Assembly: GCA_033439255.1 (NCBI GenBank)
Contig: CM065887.1
Coordinates: 2,232,001 to 2,296,000, forward strand
Direction: 5' to 3'
DNA from: Hericium rajendrae
Taxonomy: Eukaryota > Basidiomycota > Agaricomycetes > Russulales > Hericiaceae
Length of the DNA stretch: 64,000 nucleotides
In this document: one piece after another, positions 47,037 to 56,775 of the stretch
Position numbering within the stretch: position 1 is the stretch's first letter
How the letters are laid out: each line of letters starts with the position of its first letter
Made by a program: the position numbers and the translations under genes
Notes under the pieces: model-generated
Database searches by the model: none
What the model was told of the DNA's origin: nothing
The model's input: only the letters and a program-made list of their open reading frames with translations

Positions 47037-48260
47037 TTCATACTTGCAGAAGTTTTGACATGCAAAGGCGACTGTTTATATATCCTATCGTGGTTATCTC
47101 ATTGTTCATGTTTGCAGATTCGACAGGAGCATCGTGCTCCTCGAGGGCGTTGCTGTGCCGGGAAAAACGATCAGCGTGACGGTTGGCAATGTCGAACCGC
47201 ATGTCAGGCAGGTGCGTTCGTCCCGGTGGGGAAGGGGGCAGATTCATCTGATTTTGAGGCTGCAGGAGCACCTGCTGTTTACCATTGACTATGTACAACC
47301 TTCCGAGACAGAAATTCCAGATGAACGGAAACTTGACTCAAATGATCTCACTGAGATCCACAGTCCCAGACTCTAGGATGCGGCGATAGAATCTGGCGCG
47401 TCTGTCTCCAGGGTCAGGTTCGCGTAGATTGTCGACCTTCTCGCTGGGGACGGCGTCGGCAGAGCCATTCTGGACGGTATTAAGTGAGTCGTGTCCTTAT
47501 CGGCGTGCATTTTAAGGCTAATGATGTCGTATGGATGAGGCATACGTCGCGATATCACGAAACTCTATCTGTTGAGGTGTCCCCACGTTGACGGTGCTAC
47601 TTACGAATAATCATACTTGCTGTCGACAGGCTCGACTTCGATTCGTGCCGATTCGCGAGGACAATTGTGGAGGCCTCGACAGGGTTGTTACATGGCATGC
47701 AAATGATCGCCATTGCTGTCGACTTACAGGGCTTCCATTCGTGTCGATTGGCAAGCAGGTGAGTGTCGACGGCGATTGCTGACGGCAATTGTCAACGGTG
47801 ATTGTCCATAGCCACTGTCAACTGCCGTTGTCCACAACCACAGATGAGTCGAACCACAGTGGCACTGTGGACTGTCGTAGTGGACAATGGACAATGGACA
47901 ATGGACAATGGACAGTCAAGATATTTTTTTGAAACACTTAAGCAGAAGATCCTTGGAAAATTTGAATAGTACGTCCAGTATTCCGTTTAATAGAATGTAA
48001 AGCAGATTTAAAAATCGCGGCATGTTTTCCATGGATTTGCGCTGACAAGAAACTTCAATTCTCAGGTGCGAAAAAAAGTTGAGAATATTGACGGCAGATT
48101 TTATGTTCTCTGTGTATTCTCTTCGAGCTATTGTGTATTGAGAGTCAGAAATAATTTCCTGATAGTATGAGGAGCATGTTTGGAGGAAGATTTAAGATAC
48201 AACGAGATATTTGCTACGACTTTTCAGGACACTCTGATTTGAGATTTCAGGTGCCAGCTT
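47037..48260. other. intergenic; change from GC-rich to AT-rich sequence
   Basis: 47134-47376 has a plus-strand frame (VLLEGVAVPGKTISVTVGNV) that may be decayed coding sequence, family unknown. 47590-47880 is rich in GTCGAC/GTCCAC-type words. A 7-bp repeat lies at 47881-47912, and from about 47915 the sequence turns strongly AT-rich. Confidence 0.4.
47881..47912 (+). repeat. (TGGACAA)n 7-bp tandem repeat
   Basis: Four and a half perfect copies of TGGACAA at the junction between GC-richer sequence and the AT-rich island. Confidence 0.85.
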
Positions 48261-48419
48261 ATGTTTCGTAGATCAGTAGCATATCTTGGATTAAGAGACG
48301 AAGAAAGTGCTGCGACATTGATGGATCTCCATAACAACAAACACATCAAAAGAACGAAGGAGTATTGGAAGTCGTCCTGCAGAGAAGATCTTGAAGAATA
48401 TCGGAAGGAGGCTCAATAA
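48261..48419 (+). other. short protein-like frame inside AT-rich island
   Basis: Within an AT-rich patch (about 47915-48545) that contrasts with its surroundings, a frame of 52 codons after a TTTCAG acceptor reads MFRRSVAYLGLRDEESAATL and then HIKRTKEYWKSSCREDLEEY and stops. It is lysine- and glutamate-rich and looks like the last exon of something, but I recognise no family. Confidence 0.3.
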
Positions 48420-48556
48420 CTTCCGTGCCGGAACAAGCTACGAAGATTCCCTAGATTATTTCAAATCTTCCTCCGACTTTCTCCGACGTTACATCTATCG
48501 CTGTTTTGACGTCTTTACTCTGATATTATTCACATATTCTTGGGCGTAAAATTGGG

Positions 48557-50196
48557 CTATGCCTGCAGTGCAGCAGCCGCAGACACACCAGCTGCGAGGA
48601 ACAGGGGGGCAGAGCTCTGAGCGACCCCGCTTGGTTCCTTTTCCTGCAGAGGATGAGGCTAAGAACAAGGTCTAAATGCATTTCATACCCATACCTTCCA
48701 TTTCTGCCCTGTTTCAGCCATTGCCTGCTCACTGCCCTCGCCCTCGCCCTCGCCCTCGGCCTCGCCCTCGGCATCGCGGTCCTCGTCGCTGTCCTCGTCG
48801 CTGCCCTTGCTGTCCTCTTTGCTGTCCTCGGGGGCCTTCTCGCCGTCGTCCTCGCCGTCGTCCTTGTGGTCGTCCTTGTGGTCGTCCTTGCGGTCGTCCT
48901 TACGGTCTTCGCGGGCCTCCTTGCGGTCACCCTCGCGGTCGTCCTCGTCGCTGTCCTCGCCACTGTTTTCGCCGCTATCCTCGCCGCTATCCTCGTCGCT
49001 GTCCTCATCGTTGTCAACCGTCTACCCAACAACCACAAATTTCAACACCGACATGCAGCAGAACAACGCGAGCTTACTGGAGAGCGTGGTGCTGCCCTGC
49101 CCCTTCCCCGGCGACGTGCCTTCCATGACTGGCTGACCTCTTCCTAACAAGGGGTGAGGATGGATGAACTCGCACACTCCCCCAACGGCAGCTTACCTCT
49201 GCTATCTAACCACCGCCAAACACATTCATGGTCATCAGATCTATGTCTCAAAGCAGGACAGCACGAGACCATGGCATTACCTTTCGCACATGTGTGCTTG
49301 GATGCCTCGCATTATCAATAGTCAGTTTCACGAACGGAGACCAGTCACCAAATTTTCGCGTATGCGATGTATCGATCGGCTCCACTGCAATTTGCAGGAC
49401 GTTGCACTTTTGCGACATGTCTCGATCAGGCACCCAGTAATTGTCGCGGAATGGGCAAGACGAAAAGATGGCTATCCGGGCAGCTCGGTGTTTCTCTTCT
49501 CCCTTAGCCCACGCCGCCCAGTTGTGCTGGTTTTCCAGATCACCTGCGAGAATCCTCAGGATGACGTCCGATGCTGTGGCTGCAGGTGGACCACGTACCA
49601 AAGTTCAGGGGGTTGCCAAATTGCCTAAGGGCCTTCAGTTTTGGCCACTCCTTGACATCGTCCTGCACCAGAGGGCCCTGGCTGTGGTACTGAAGCAAGG
49701 CCCATGCATCTACCAAAGGCCACCTCCAGGTTTCCTCCCAGGGGGATTGGTCGAGCGCCGTGGAGAGGACCGAGTGGTAGAAGTGATAGTGCGCATCCGT
49801 GTGGACAAGGTACGTGTCCGCAATGCTGGATTCTACCCTTCCCTCAGCCTTCTCCTCCTCCAGGGCAACTCGCTGCCACACGCAGTCGTTCAGTATCTTC
49901 AGCAGAAACCGCATGATGCTAAAATAGCGAGGAGGGAAAGAGCGGCCCACAAGGTCGCCCTTCTTCGTCATTACAATTTTCTTGCCTTCCTGGCCTTCCC
50001 TCACTGAGAATCTCTTTTTGTGGACACTGTACCATGGGGCATTGTCCTTGTCCGTGTTCAGTACCAACACGTGCATGACACGTGGGACTTTCGCGGGCAC
50101 CTTCTCTGGGCCTAGGACCAAACTCCTGAGGGTACTGAAGCCTTCCTTGCTGACATAGTCTTCCTCGGCACTGGCAGATGGCGGCTCGGACGGCAT
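48557..50196 (-). CDS. unknown acidic-tail protein, module copy A
   Basis: Minus-strand gene. Exon 1 from ATG at 50196 (MPSEPPSASAEEDYVSKEGF) runs through KKGDLVGRSFPPRYFSIMRF, NDCVWQRVALEEEKAEGRVE, SSIADTYLVHTDAHYHFYHS and DAWALLQYHSQGPLVQDDVK, and ends LNFG at a GTACGT donor. A 55-nt intron brings in DLENQHNWAAWAKGEEKHRA, IAIFSSCPFRDNYWVPDRDM and FGDWSPFVKLTIDNARHPS. Further exons lead to a long Asp/Glu tail (DNDEDSDEDSGEDSGEN) coded by an imperfect hexanucleotide repeat, and a last exon reads EKEPSGVAQSSAPLFLAAG, stop at 48557. The splice between VRK (near 49260) and the tail exons is not settled. Copy B at 52736-54816 matches it throughout the first two exons. Function unknown; conserved W, H and C residues suggest a folded domain followed by an acidic, histone-like-binding tail (inference). 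Confidence 0.62.
48720..49020 (-). repeat. imperfect hexanucleotide repeat coding the acidic tail of copy A
   Basis: On the plus strand it reads as GTCCTCGCCGTC-like and CCTCGCCCTCGG-like hexamers; on the minus strand it codes alternating Asp/Glu with Ser, Gly and Lys in the frame used by the gene. Long plus-strand frames over this segment are by-products. Confidence 0.65.
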
Positions 50197-50698
50197 CGTT
50201 GTTGTAGTTGGGGAGTTGGGTGGACAGCGTGGTTCGCTTTGAAGCCTTTGCATCTGCAAACGTGCCACTTAGATGCTGCCCCTAAAATGGAAATAGGCAT
50301 TCAATCTCCACATACTCCGACCCTTGGATGCAGCCACGCGGCGATGACCCTTGCAGACAGCACTTTACCACGTCACGCACACATATCTCATTGCCGAGTG
50401 TAGCTTGTATGTTTTGGTCCACGCACATCTACAATCCCCAGTCGCGCCAGCACAATTCACACTGCCCGGGCGTGTATCTGGCAATCGGGCTCTGTGATTG
50501 ATTAATAAGAGATCAAGATCCACTTACTAATGAGCCAATCTCACGGCACGAGTCAACACCGGACCGACATGCGAAGATCGTGGTCACCCGATATAGGTAA
50601 ATCTGCACAGCCACTGATTGATTGCACTCGCTGGCGGTTCGTCTTTGCTGGTACTGTCTTCTCTCTTTCCTCCTCCTACCACCATCCCCCCTCCTCGA
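50197..50698. other. upstream region of copy A gene
   Basis: 50525-50680 (starting CTTACTAATGAGCCAATCTC and containing GATTGATTGCACTCGCTGGC) recurs nearly unchanged at 55552-55700. It separates the gene from the minisatellite in both copies and is the best promoter candidate. Confidence 0.5.
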
Positions 50699-51460
50699 TG
50701 TCTGCTGGCAGCTGCTATCAGCCGACGACGATGCGGGGTTGGGTTCACGGCGTCTTGCTGGCGGCTGCTATCAACCGATGGCGACATGGAGGAGGGTTCA
50801 CGGCGTCTTGCTGGCGGCTGCTATCAACCGATGGCGACATGGAGGAGGGTTCACGACGTCTGCTGGCGGCTGCTATCAACCGACGACGATGCGGGGTTGG
50901 GTTCACGGCGTCTTGCTGGCGGCTGCTATCAACCGATGGCGACATGGAGGAGGGTTCGCGACGTCTGCTGGCGGCTGCTATCAACCGACGACGACGCGGG
51001 GTTGGGTTCACGGCGTCTTGCTGGCGGCTGCTATCAACCGACGGCGATGTGAGGTTGGGTTCGCGGCATCTGCTGGCAGCTGCTATTAGCCGACGACCAC
51101 GTCGCAGAGGGCTCACGGCGTCTTGCTGGCGGCTGCTATCAACCGACGGCGGCATCGCAGAGGGTTCACGGCGTCTTGCTGGTGGCTGCTATCAACCGAC
51201 GGCGACGCGAGGGAGGGTTCGCGACGTCTTGCTGGCGGCTGCTATCAGCCGATGACGACGTGGCAGAGGGTTCGCGGCGTCTGCTGGCAGCTGCTATCAG
51301 CCGACGGCGACATGGCAGAGGGTGCACGACGTCTTGCTGGCGGCTGCTATCAACCGACGGCGACGTGGGGTTGGGTGCGCGGCGTCTGCTGGCGTCTGCT
51401 ATCAGCTGAGGCCGGCGTGGCAGAGCATTCACGACGTCTGCTGGCAGCCGCTACGGGTGA
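50699..51460 (+). repeat. G-rich minisatellite array A, about 53-bp unit, 14 copies
   Basis: Units contain CTGGCGGCTGCTATCAACCG then ACGGCGACGTGGGGTTGGGT and a TTCACGGCGTCTTG end, with variants (GGAGGAGGGTT, GGCAGAGGGTT). The unit is about 51-55 bp, so all three plus-strand frames stay open for long distances. The G-rich half (GGGGTTGGG) could form quadruplexes. Array B at 55720-56395 is built of the same unit. Confidence 0.85.
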
Positions 51461-52735
51461 CGGCGACGTCGCAGGATGGCTGTCGTCCGTTCGAAATGCC
51501 TATGTTCACCTCTCGGTTGGTCCGCACCAGGCATGTGTGCTGGTGCTCTGATGGCAGCCGCCGTGGCCCTGATGAACCTAAGCACCCACAAAACACCCGT
51601 GGTGCCCATGCCTAGGCCATGCCCGACCAATGCAGGCACAGGATCCTGCAAACACGGTGGCCCCCCCCGCAGCTAGGGCATCTGCGTAATGGAAAGGGTG
51701 GGGGGCATGAAATCTGCCACACAGGACGGCGGGTCATCCCTCCTCGGTCCCGCATTCTGCGCAGGTAGGTTTGCCTCCCCTCCACGCCGCCTACACACAG
51801 GTGACCACTCACCCTTCCTCTCCATCCCACTACCGAGTTCTCCCTGCCCCCTCTCCTTTCTTCCCACATATCGCCCGCCACCCCCCGCTTTTGCTCCCCT
51901 CAAGACTCTGTGTGATCCACAACTTCCCGTGCTCCATCTGGGCACATGCAAGCTTCCCGCTATGTTACCCACACCCTCCTTGGCTCCCGGTATGCCTTCG
52001 ACACCGGCTTGCGGGCTAGCCACTCCATGCGCCCCTGCTGCAGCCTGCAAAGTCAGCGCTTATCCTGAACAGTGCCTATCACCCTCAGCGCCAGAAGCGG
52101 GCGTCTCATGTCTATGTTCGCCTGCCAGAGGTATGTGCAAACATTCTGCAGCCCCCCCCCCCCCCCCCCCCCAACCCAGGTGGCGCAGCAACACATAGCA
52201 GGTGCCTATGACCCATGCTGGCCATGTGTCAGGTGCCAACAACGTGCGCACACCCCCCGCCAGATGCCAGCAAAGCTCGCAGGGCCTCAATAGCCCGCCA
52301 AGCGATAGCAACGCGTGTGCAGGCTGCCAATGACATGAGCGGGTCATCAAGGACATATACGCGACCCCCCCCCCCCCCAGCACGTGGGCATGCTGTGCGC
52401 CAAGCACGCCGGGTCCCGCAGGGCGTGCCAGACGCAGCAACACAAACGGCCTCACCGCCGCCCCAGCAACATGCAGGCAAGTCTCGACGGTGTGCGCAGG
52501 ACCTTCAACAGGCTGTCACTTCCATGGGCCCTTGTAGACAGTACTCATGTCATCCCCTCATGTCATACGTTGTGTAATCATTATTTGAATGCTATTGACA
52601 TGCTACCCTTGTGGATGCTATGAGGCGGGCCTGATCATCTCCAGCCAGCAGTCCTTGGCCAAACCCATGTGGCAGCTATCCCTCTCCTGCCACCTATCTA
52701 CTTAATTGCCCGCCGGCATTTCTGTTTGCCAGATG
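51461..52735. other. spacer between module copies; homopolymer C tracts
   Basis: No gene recognised. Runs of 21 C at 52152-52172 and 14 C at 52365-52378 are prominent. Pro/Ser-rich plus-strand frames (51689-52198) reflect C-rich composition. Confidence 0.5.
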
Positions 52736-54816
52736 TTATTTTTTCCCTGCAGGGCTGACCCTGTTGTCTCTCCGGCGTCGCTTAACGTCTGCGACATGGC
52801 CGGAGGGCTTCTGATCGGATAGCTGGATGTAGGTGACGAGTGAGTGCTTCAAATCAACTATGAACTGCGTGGATACGACTGACGCACCTGTCGCTCGTGT
52901 TTGTTGCTGACCGCCATGCTCGGCCCAGCCCTCTTTACCCGGCCACGGCTGACCTGAGGGTCACCATCATTGCCTGAACCCTGTTCGATATCCATTGCGT
53001 CCTGCCCATTGGCCCCAAACGTGCCACCTAAAGACACAGTGGCAGGGCTCGTGACAACTGGGCTTAGTTCCTTTGTATGTGCAGGATCAGAGCAACAGCC
53101 GGTGTGATCTTGATTCGTATAAACACACCTTCGCTTCCTGCCCTATATCGGCCATTGCCACGTCGGTTTCTTCCACCGGGACAGTGACAGACTCTGCAAG
53201 CGTGGGCGCACGCTGCTCACCCGATTTCTCCCCCCTTCCTCCCTCGTCCATCTTATCTTCGTCTCTTTCCTTTGTTGGGGTGGGCTGCAGTCGCTGGATA
53301 TCAAAAAGAAGTCTATGGGCATGCCATGACCACTTACCTTGCTGTCACTGTGCCAGCTGTCATCGCTGTCCCAGCCGTCCGAATCGCCACCCTGTGTGTC
53401 AGACACGTCACTGTCTAAAAAAAAAAGGGCCGTAAATGTCTGATATGGACATACCTCCCGCCCTGGTTGCAACTGGTTGCCGCCTGCCTTTGACCGGAGC
53501 CCCATCACGTGGGGAAAAAAAGGAAAGATAAAGCATCGCTCACCTCTGTCTCACCCTCTTCTGACTGGCCAGCCCCGCTGCCCTCGTCTTCCTTCTCTGA
53601 TTCTGTGCTCTCCTCGCTGCTGCCGTCAACCACGGCATTGTTGTCGATGTCAATTATCTACCGCACAGTGATGAATTTCAACATGCAGCACAACAACGCG
53701 GGCTTACTGTAGAGTGGGGTGCTGGCGTGCCCCATCCCCGGTGATGCTCCGTCCGCAATTGACTGGCCTCTTTCTAAGAAGAGAGTGAGGATGGATGAAA
53801 TCGCACGCTCCCCCAACGGCAGCTTACCTCCGCTATCTAATCATTGCCAGATGCATTCATGATAATCAGATCTGTCTCAAAGCAGGAGAGCCTGAGACCA
53901 TGGCATTACCTTTCGCACCTCTGCATTTGGCTGCCTCGCGTGTTCAAGAGTCAGTTCCACGAATGGAGGCCAGTCACCACTTTCTATGTCATCTGACACG
54001 TCCACCGGCCCCAGTCTCACTCCCAGCTCCTTGCACGTTCGCACTGCATCTCGATCAAGCACCCAGTTCTGGTCGCGGAACGGGCAAGAGGAGAATATGG
54101 TTATCCTAGCAGCTCGGTGTTTCTCTTCTCCCTGGGCCCACGCCGCCCAGTTGTACTTGTTTTCCAGGTCATCTGCGAGAATCCTCACCATATCCCATGC
54201 CGTTGCTGCAGCCAAACCACGCACCAAACTTCAGGGGGTCGCCAAGTTTCCTAAGGGCCTCCAATTTTGGCCACTTCGTGACATCCTCCTGCACCATAGG
54301 GCCCTGGCCATGGTACTGAAGCAAGGCCCATGCATCTAGCAAAGGCCACCTTTCACTGTGGTTCCCAGACCTTCCCTCGACCGCCAGCATGAGGGTGTTG
54401 AAATAGAAGTGATACTGCGCATTCGTGTGGACAAGGTACGTGTCCGCGATGCTGGACTCTACCCTCCCCTTTGCCTTCTCCTCCTCCAGGGCAACTCGCT
54501 GCCAGACGCATTCATTCTGTATTTTGACGAGGAACCGTGCGATGCTAAAATAGCAGGGGGGGATGTCGCCGATCTCGAGCTCGCCCTTCTTGCGCATGTG
54601 AATAAGGCCTGCCTTTCGGTCTACCTCAAAACGAGTTTGGTAGAGGTGGAACTCTTTTGCTTTGTCATTCCCCATTCCTTGCACCAACCTATGCGTCCAA
54701 CGCGGGGCTTTCTTAGGCACCTTCTCCGGCCGGGGGAACAAAAATGTGAGGGAATTCAGATCCTCCTGGCGGACGTACACTTCCTCCGTGCTGGAAGATG
54801 AAGGTTTGGAGGCCAT
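52736..54816 (-). CDS. unknown acidic-tail protein, module copy B
   Basis: Paralogue of the gene at 48557-50196. Exon 1 from ATG at 54816 (MASKPSSSSTEEVYVRQEDL) has the same landmarks: IPPCYFSIARFLVKIQNECV, WQRVALEEEKAKGRVESSIA, DTYLVHTNAQYHFYFNTLM, DAWALLQYHGQGPMVQEDVT. A 52-nt intron (GTGCGT...CTCGCAG) leads to DLENKYNWAAWAQGEEKHRA, SSCPFRDQNWVLDRDAVRTC and SGDWPPFVELTLEHARQPN. Later exons supply an acidic tail (IIDIDNNAVVDGSSEESTES, DSDVSDTQGGDSDGWDSDDS), then LSPVVTSPATVSLGGTFGAN and a basic end (VKRRRRDNRVSPAGKK), stop at 52736. The basic end could be a nuclear signal and is absent from copy A, whose tail is shorter. The join just after AEVRK is not certain. Function unknown. Confidence 0.62.
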
Positions 54817-55719
54817 GGCTGTTGTAGTCGAGGAGTGATCTGCAATCAATCGATGGCACGGTTTGTTTTGAGGCCTCGGCGCCTGCTACATATATTCTGC
54901 CACTAAAAATGGAAATATGGGTGGAAGCTCGGCGTACACCGGCCCTCGAGCACAGCCACGTGGCTCGCGCTCGCAGATGGCATCCCGCCTTGTTACTTTT
55001 CCCTGTTGGTCCGCTGACCACCTACCACCTCCACCAAAAACTGCAAGAGATCAACGGTTTATGGGGCACGTCTTTGTGTTTGTTTGCCACCCCTCGCGCT
55101 TTATCACGTGGTATCCAATGCCATCGCGATGTGCCCTTGGTATGTCTTGTGTGCAATTATGTACCAAAACCTCTTCCAATGGAGTCCATTTCCTCACTGT
55201 CTCAGACTCTTTTGAGCGGGAGTCCAAGAATTCTTGCTCGCTGCAGATGATGTTATGGTGGTGCCGCAGATGAAGTCTGGTAGTTTTGCCATTTGAAACC
55301 ACATCCTAGGCCACGAGCAACGTCTCCCTTCGTCAACCATGTTTCCGTTCAGGCCACCTCATCGAAAAGGTCACCGGACGGGGCACCGGAATGTGGCCAA
55401 ATTCTCCTCTTCTCCTTCGTTCCTGTCCCCTTGCGGCCCTCAGGAACGACTCTTCGCCAAAATCCCATCTCGTAAATTCCGGTGGCGGCCGGCACAACTT
55501 GCGCTGACTTACGCCGCCCAGATGCATACTATCAAGAGATCAAGATCCACTTACTAATGAGCCAATCTCATGGCACGCAACGCCGGACCGACATGCGGAG
55601 ATCGTGGTCACCCGATATAGGTAAATCTGCACAGCCACTGATTGATTGCACTCGCTGGCGGTTCGTCTTTGCTGGCACTGTCTTCTCTCTTTCCTCCCGC
55701 CATCCCTCCTCCTCGACGT
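54817..55719. other. upstream region of copy B gene
   Basis: 54890-55540 shows no gene and has no clear counterpart in copy A. 55552-55700 is the block shared with copy A at 50525-50680. Confidence 0.5.
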
Positions 55720-56395
55720 CTGCTAGCAGCTGCTACCCTGTCCCCCGCGATCTCTGCTGGCGGCTGCTGTCAACCGACGGTGACGTGGGGTTGGGTTCAC
55801 GGTGTCTGCTGGCGGCTGCTATCAGCCGAAGGCGACGTGGGGTTGGGTTCACGACGTCTGCTCGCGGCTGCTATCAGCCGAAGGCGACGTGGGGTTGGGT
55901 GCACGGCGTCTTGCTGGCGGCTGCTATCAGCCGACGGCGACGGCGTCTTGCTGGCGGCTGCTATCAACCGACGGCGACGTGGGGTTGGGTTCGCGGCATC
56001 TGCTGGTGGCTGCTATCAACCGACGGCGACGTGGCAGAGGGTGCACGGCGTCTTGCTGGCGGCTGCTATCAACCGACGGCGACGTGGGGTTGGGTTCGCA
56101 GTGTCTGCTGGCGGCTGCTATCAGCCGACGGCGACGTGGCAGAGGGTTCGCGGCATCTGCTGGCGGCTGCTATCAACCGACGGCGACGTGGGGGTGCACG
56201 CGTCTGCTGGCGGCTGCTATCAACCGACGGCGATGTGGGGTTGGGTTCGCGGCGTCTGCTGGCGGCTGCTATCAACCGACGGCGACGTGGCAGAGGGTGC
56301 ACGACGTCTGCTGGCGGCTGCTATCAACCGACGGCGACGTGGGGTTGGGTTCGCGTGTCTGCTGGCGGCTGCTATCAGCCGACGGCGGCGTCGCA
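55720..56395 (+). repeat. G-rich minisatellite array B, about 53-bp unit, 13 copies
   Basis: Same unit as array A, more homogeneous: CTGGCGGCTGCTATCAACCG followed by ACGGCGACGTGGGGTTGGGT. One short unit (near 55930-55950) lacks the G-rich half. The open plus-strand frames of 236-365 codons across it are not genes. Confidence 0.85.
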
Positions 56396-56396
56396 G

Positions 56397-56775
56397 AGGA
56401 TGGAAGATGCCTGCTGCGATGGCTGAAGCCTACCCTCACCTCCTGGTCCCTGCGGCTCAAAGGGGACCCCAGTTCGATGGCTGGCAGGGGCCATCAGCCG
56501 CCGGCGCTCTGATGGGAAGCCACAGGGCCCTGATGTCTGCTGGCACCTGCCCCAGCCAAACGGCGAGGTCGCTGGAGGATGGAAGATGCCTGCTGCGATG
56601 GCTGAAGCCTACCCTCAGATGCCTGCTGCCTGGTCCCTCACCTCCTGGTCCCTGCAGCTCAAAGGGGACCCCAGTTCGATGGCTGGCAGGGGCCAGGCCA
56701 GCCTGCCGGCGCTCTGATGGGAAGCCACAGCGGCCCTGATGATGCTGAGCACCTGCCCCGAGCCAAACGGCGGAG
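56397..56775 (+). repeat. tandem duplication, about 180-200-bp unit, 2 copies
   Basis: GGATGGAAGATGCCTGCTGC at about 56398 and again at about 56577 starts two copies that share CTCAAAGGGGACCCCAGTTC, GATGGCTGGCAGGGGCCA and GGCGCTCTGATGGGAAGCCA. The second copy has a short insertion (CAGATGCCTGCTGCCTGGTC). It follows array B directly. Confidence 0.8.

Larger units (their letters stand above)
48557..51590. repeat. duplicated module, copy A (gene plus minisatellite)
   Basis: Consists of the acidic-tail gene (-), about 330 bp of upstream sequence, a conserved 150-bp block (50525-50680) and a minisatellite, ending near a GCTCTGATGG...GCCCTGATGA segment at 51546-51590. Copy B (52736-56775) has the same order and orientation, so this is a direct duplication separated by about 1.15 kb. 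Nucleotide identity is high in the 150-bp block and lower in the gene. Confidence 0.7.
52736..56775. repeat. duplicated module, copy B (gene plus minisatellite)
   Basis: Same layout and orientation as copy A: acidic-tail gene (-), upstream sequence, conserved block (55552-55700), minisatellite, then a GCTCTGATGGGAAGCC...GCCCTGATGATGCTGAGCACC end. The longer distance between gene and array (about 900 bp against 500 bp) comes from extra sequence at 54890-55540 not seen in copy A. Confidence 0.7.

Noticed and set aside
48653-49147. Hydrophobic VLVAVLVAALAVL plus-strand frame as a membrane protein
   Set aside because: It is the complement of the hexanucleotide repeat that codes the acidic tail of the minus-strand gene.
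49540-49601. Apparent 19-nt introns at the same place in both acidic-tail genes (GT..CTGCAG)
   Set aside because: A normal 52-55-nt intron using the same donor and the later TCTCGCAG acceptor restores the same frame in both copies, so no ultrashort intron is needed.
50530-51551. Long plus-strand frames rich in LLAAAINRRRR
   Set aside because: They run through the 53-bp minisatellite in all three frames with no start context or conserved domain; they are open because the repeat lacks stops.
55482-56739. Frames of 236, 314 and 365 codons over array B
   Set aside because: Same repeat effect as array A; three overlapping frames cannot all be genes and none continues into non-repetitive protein.
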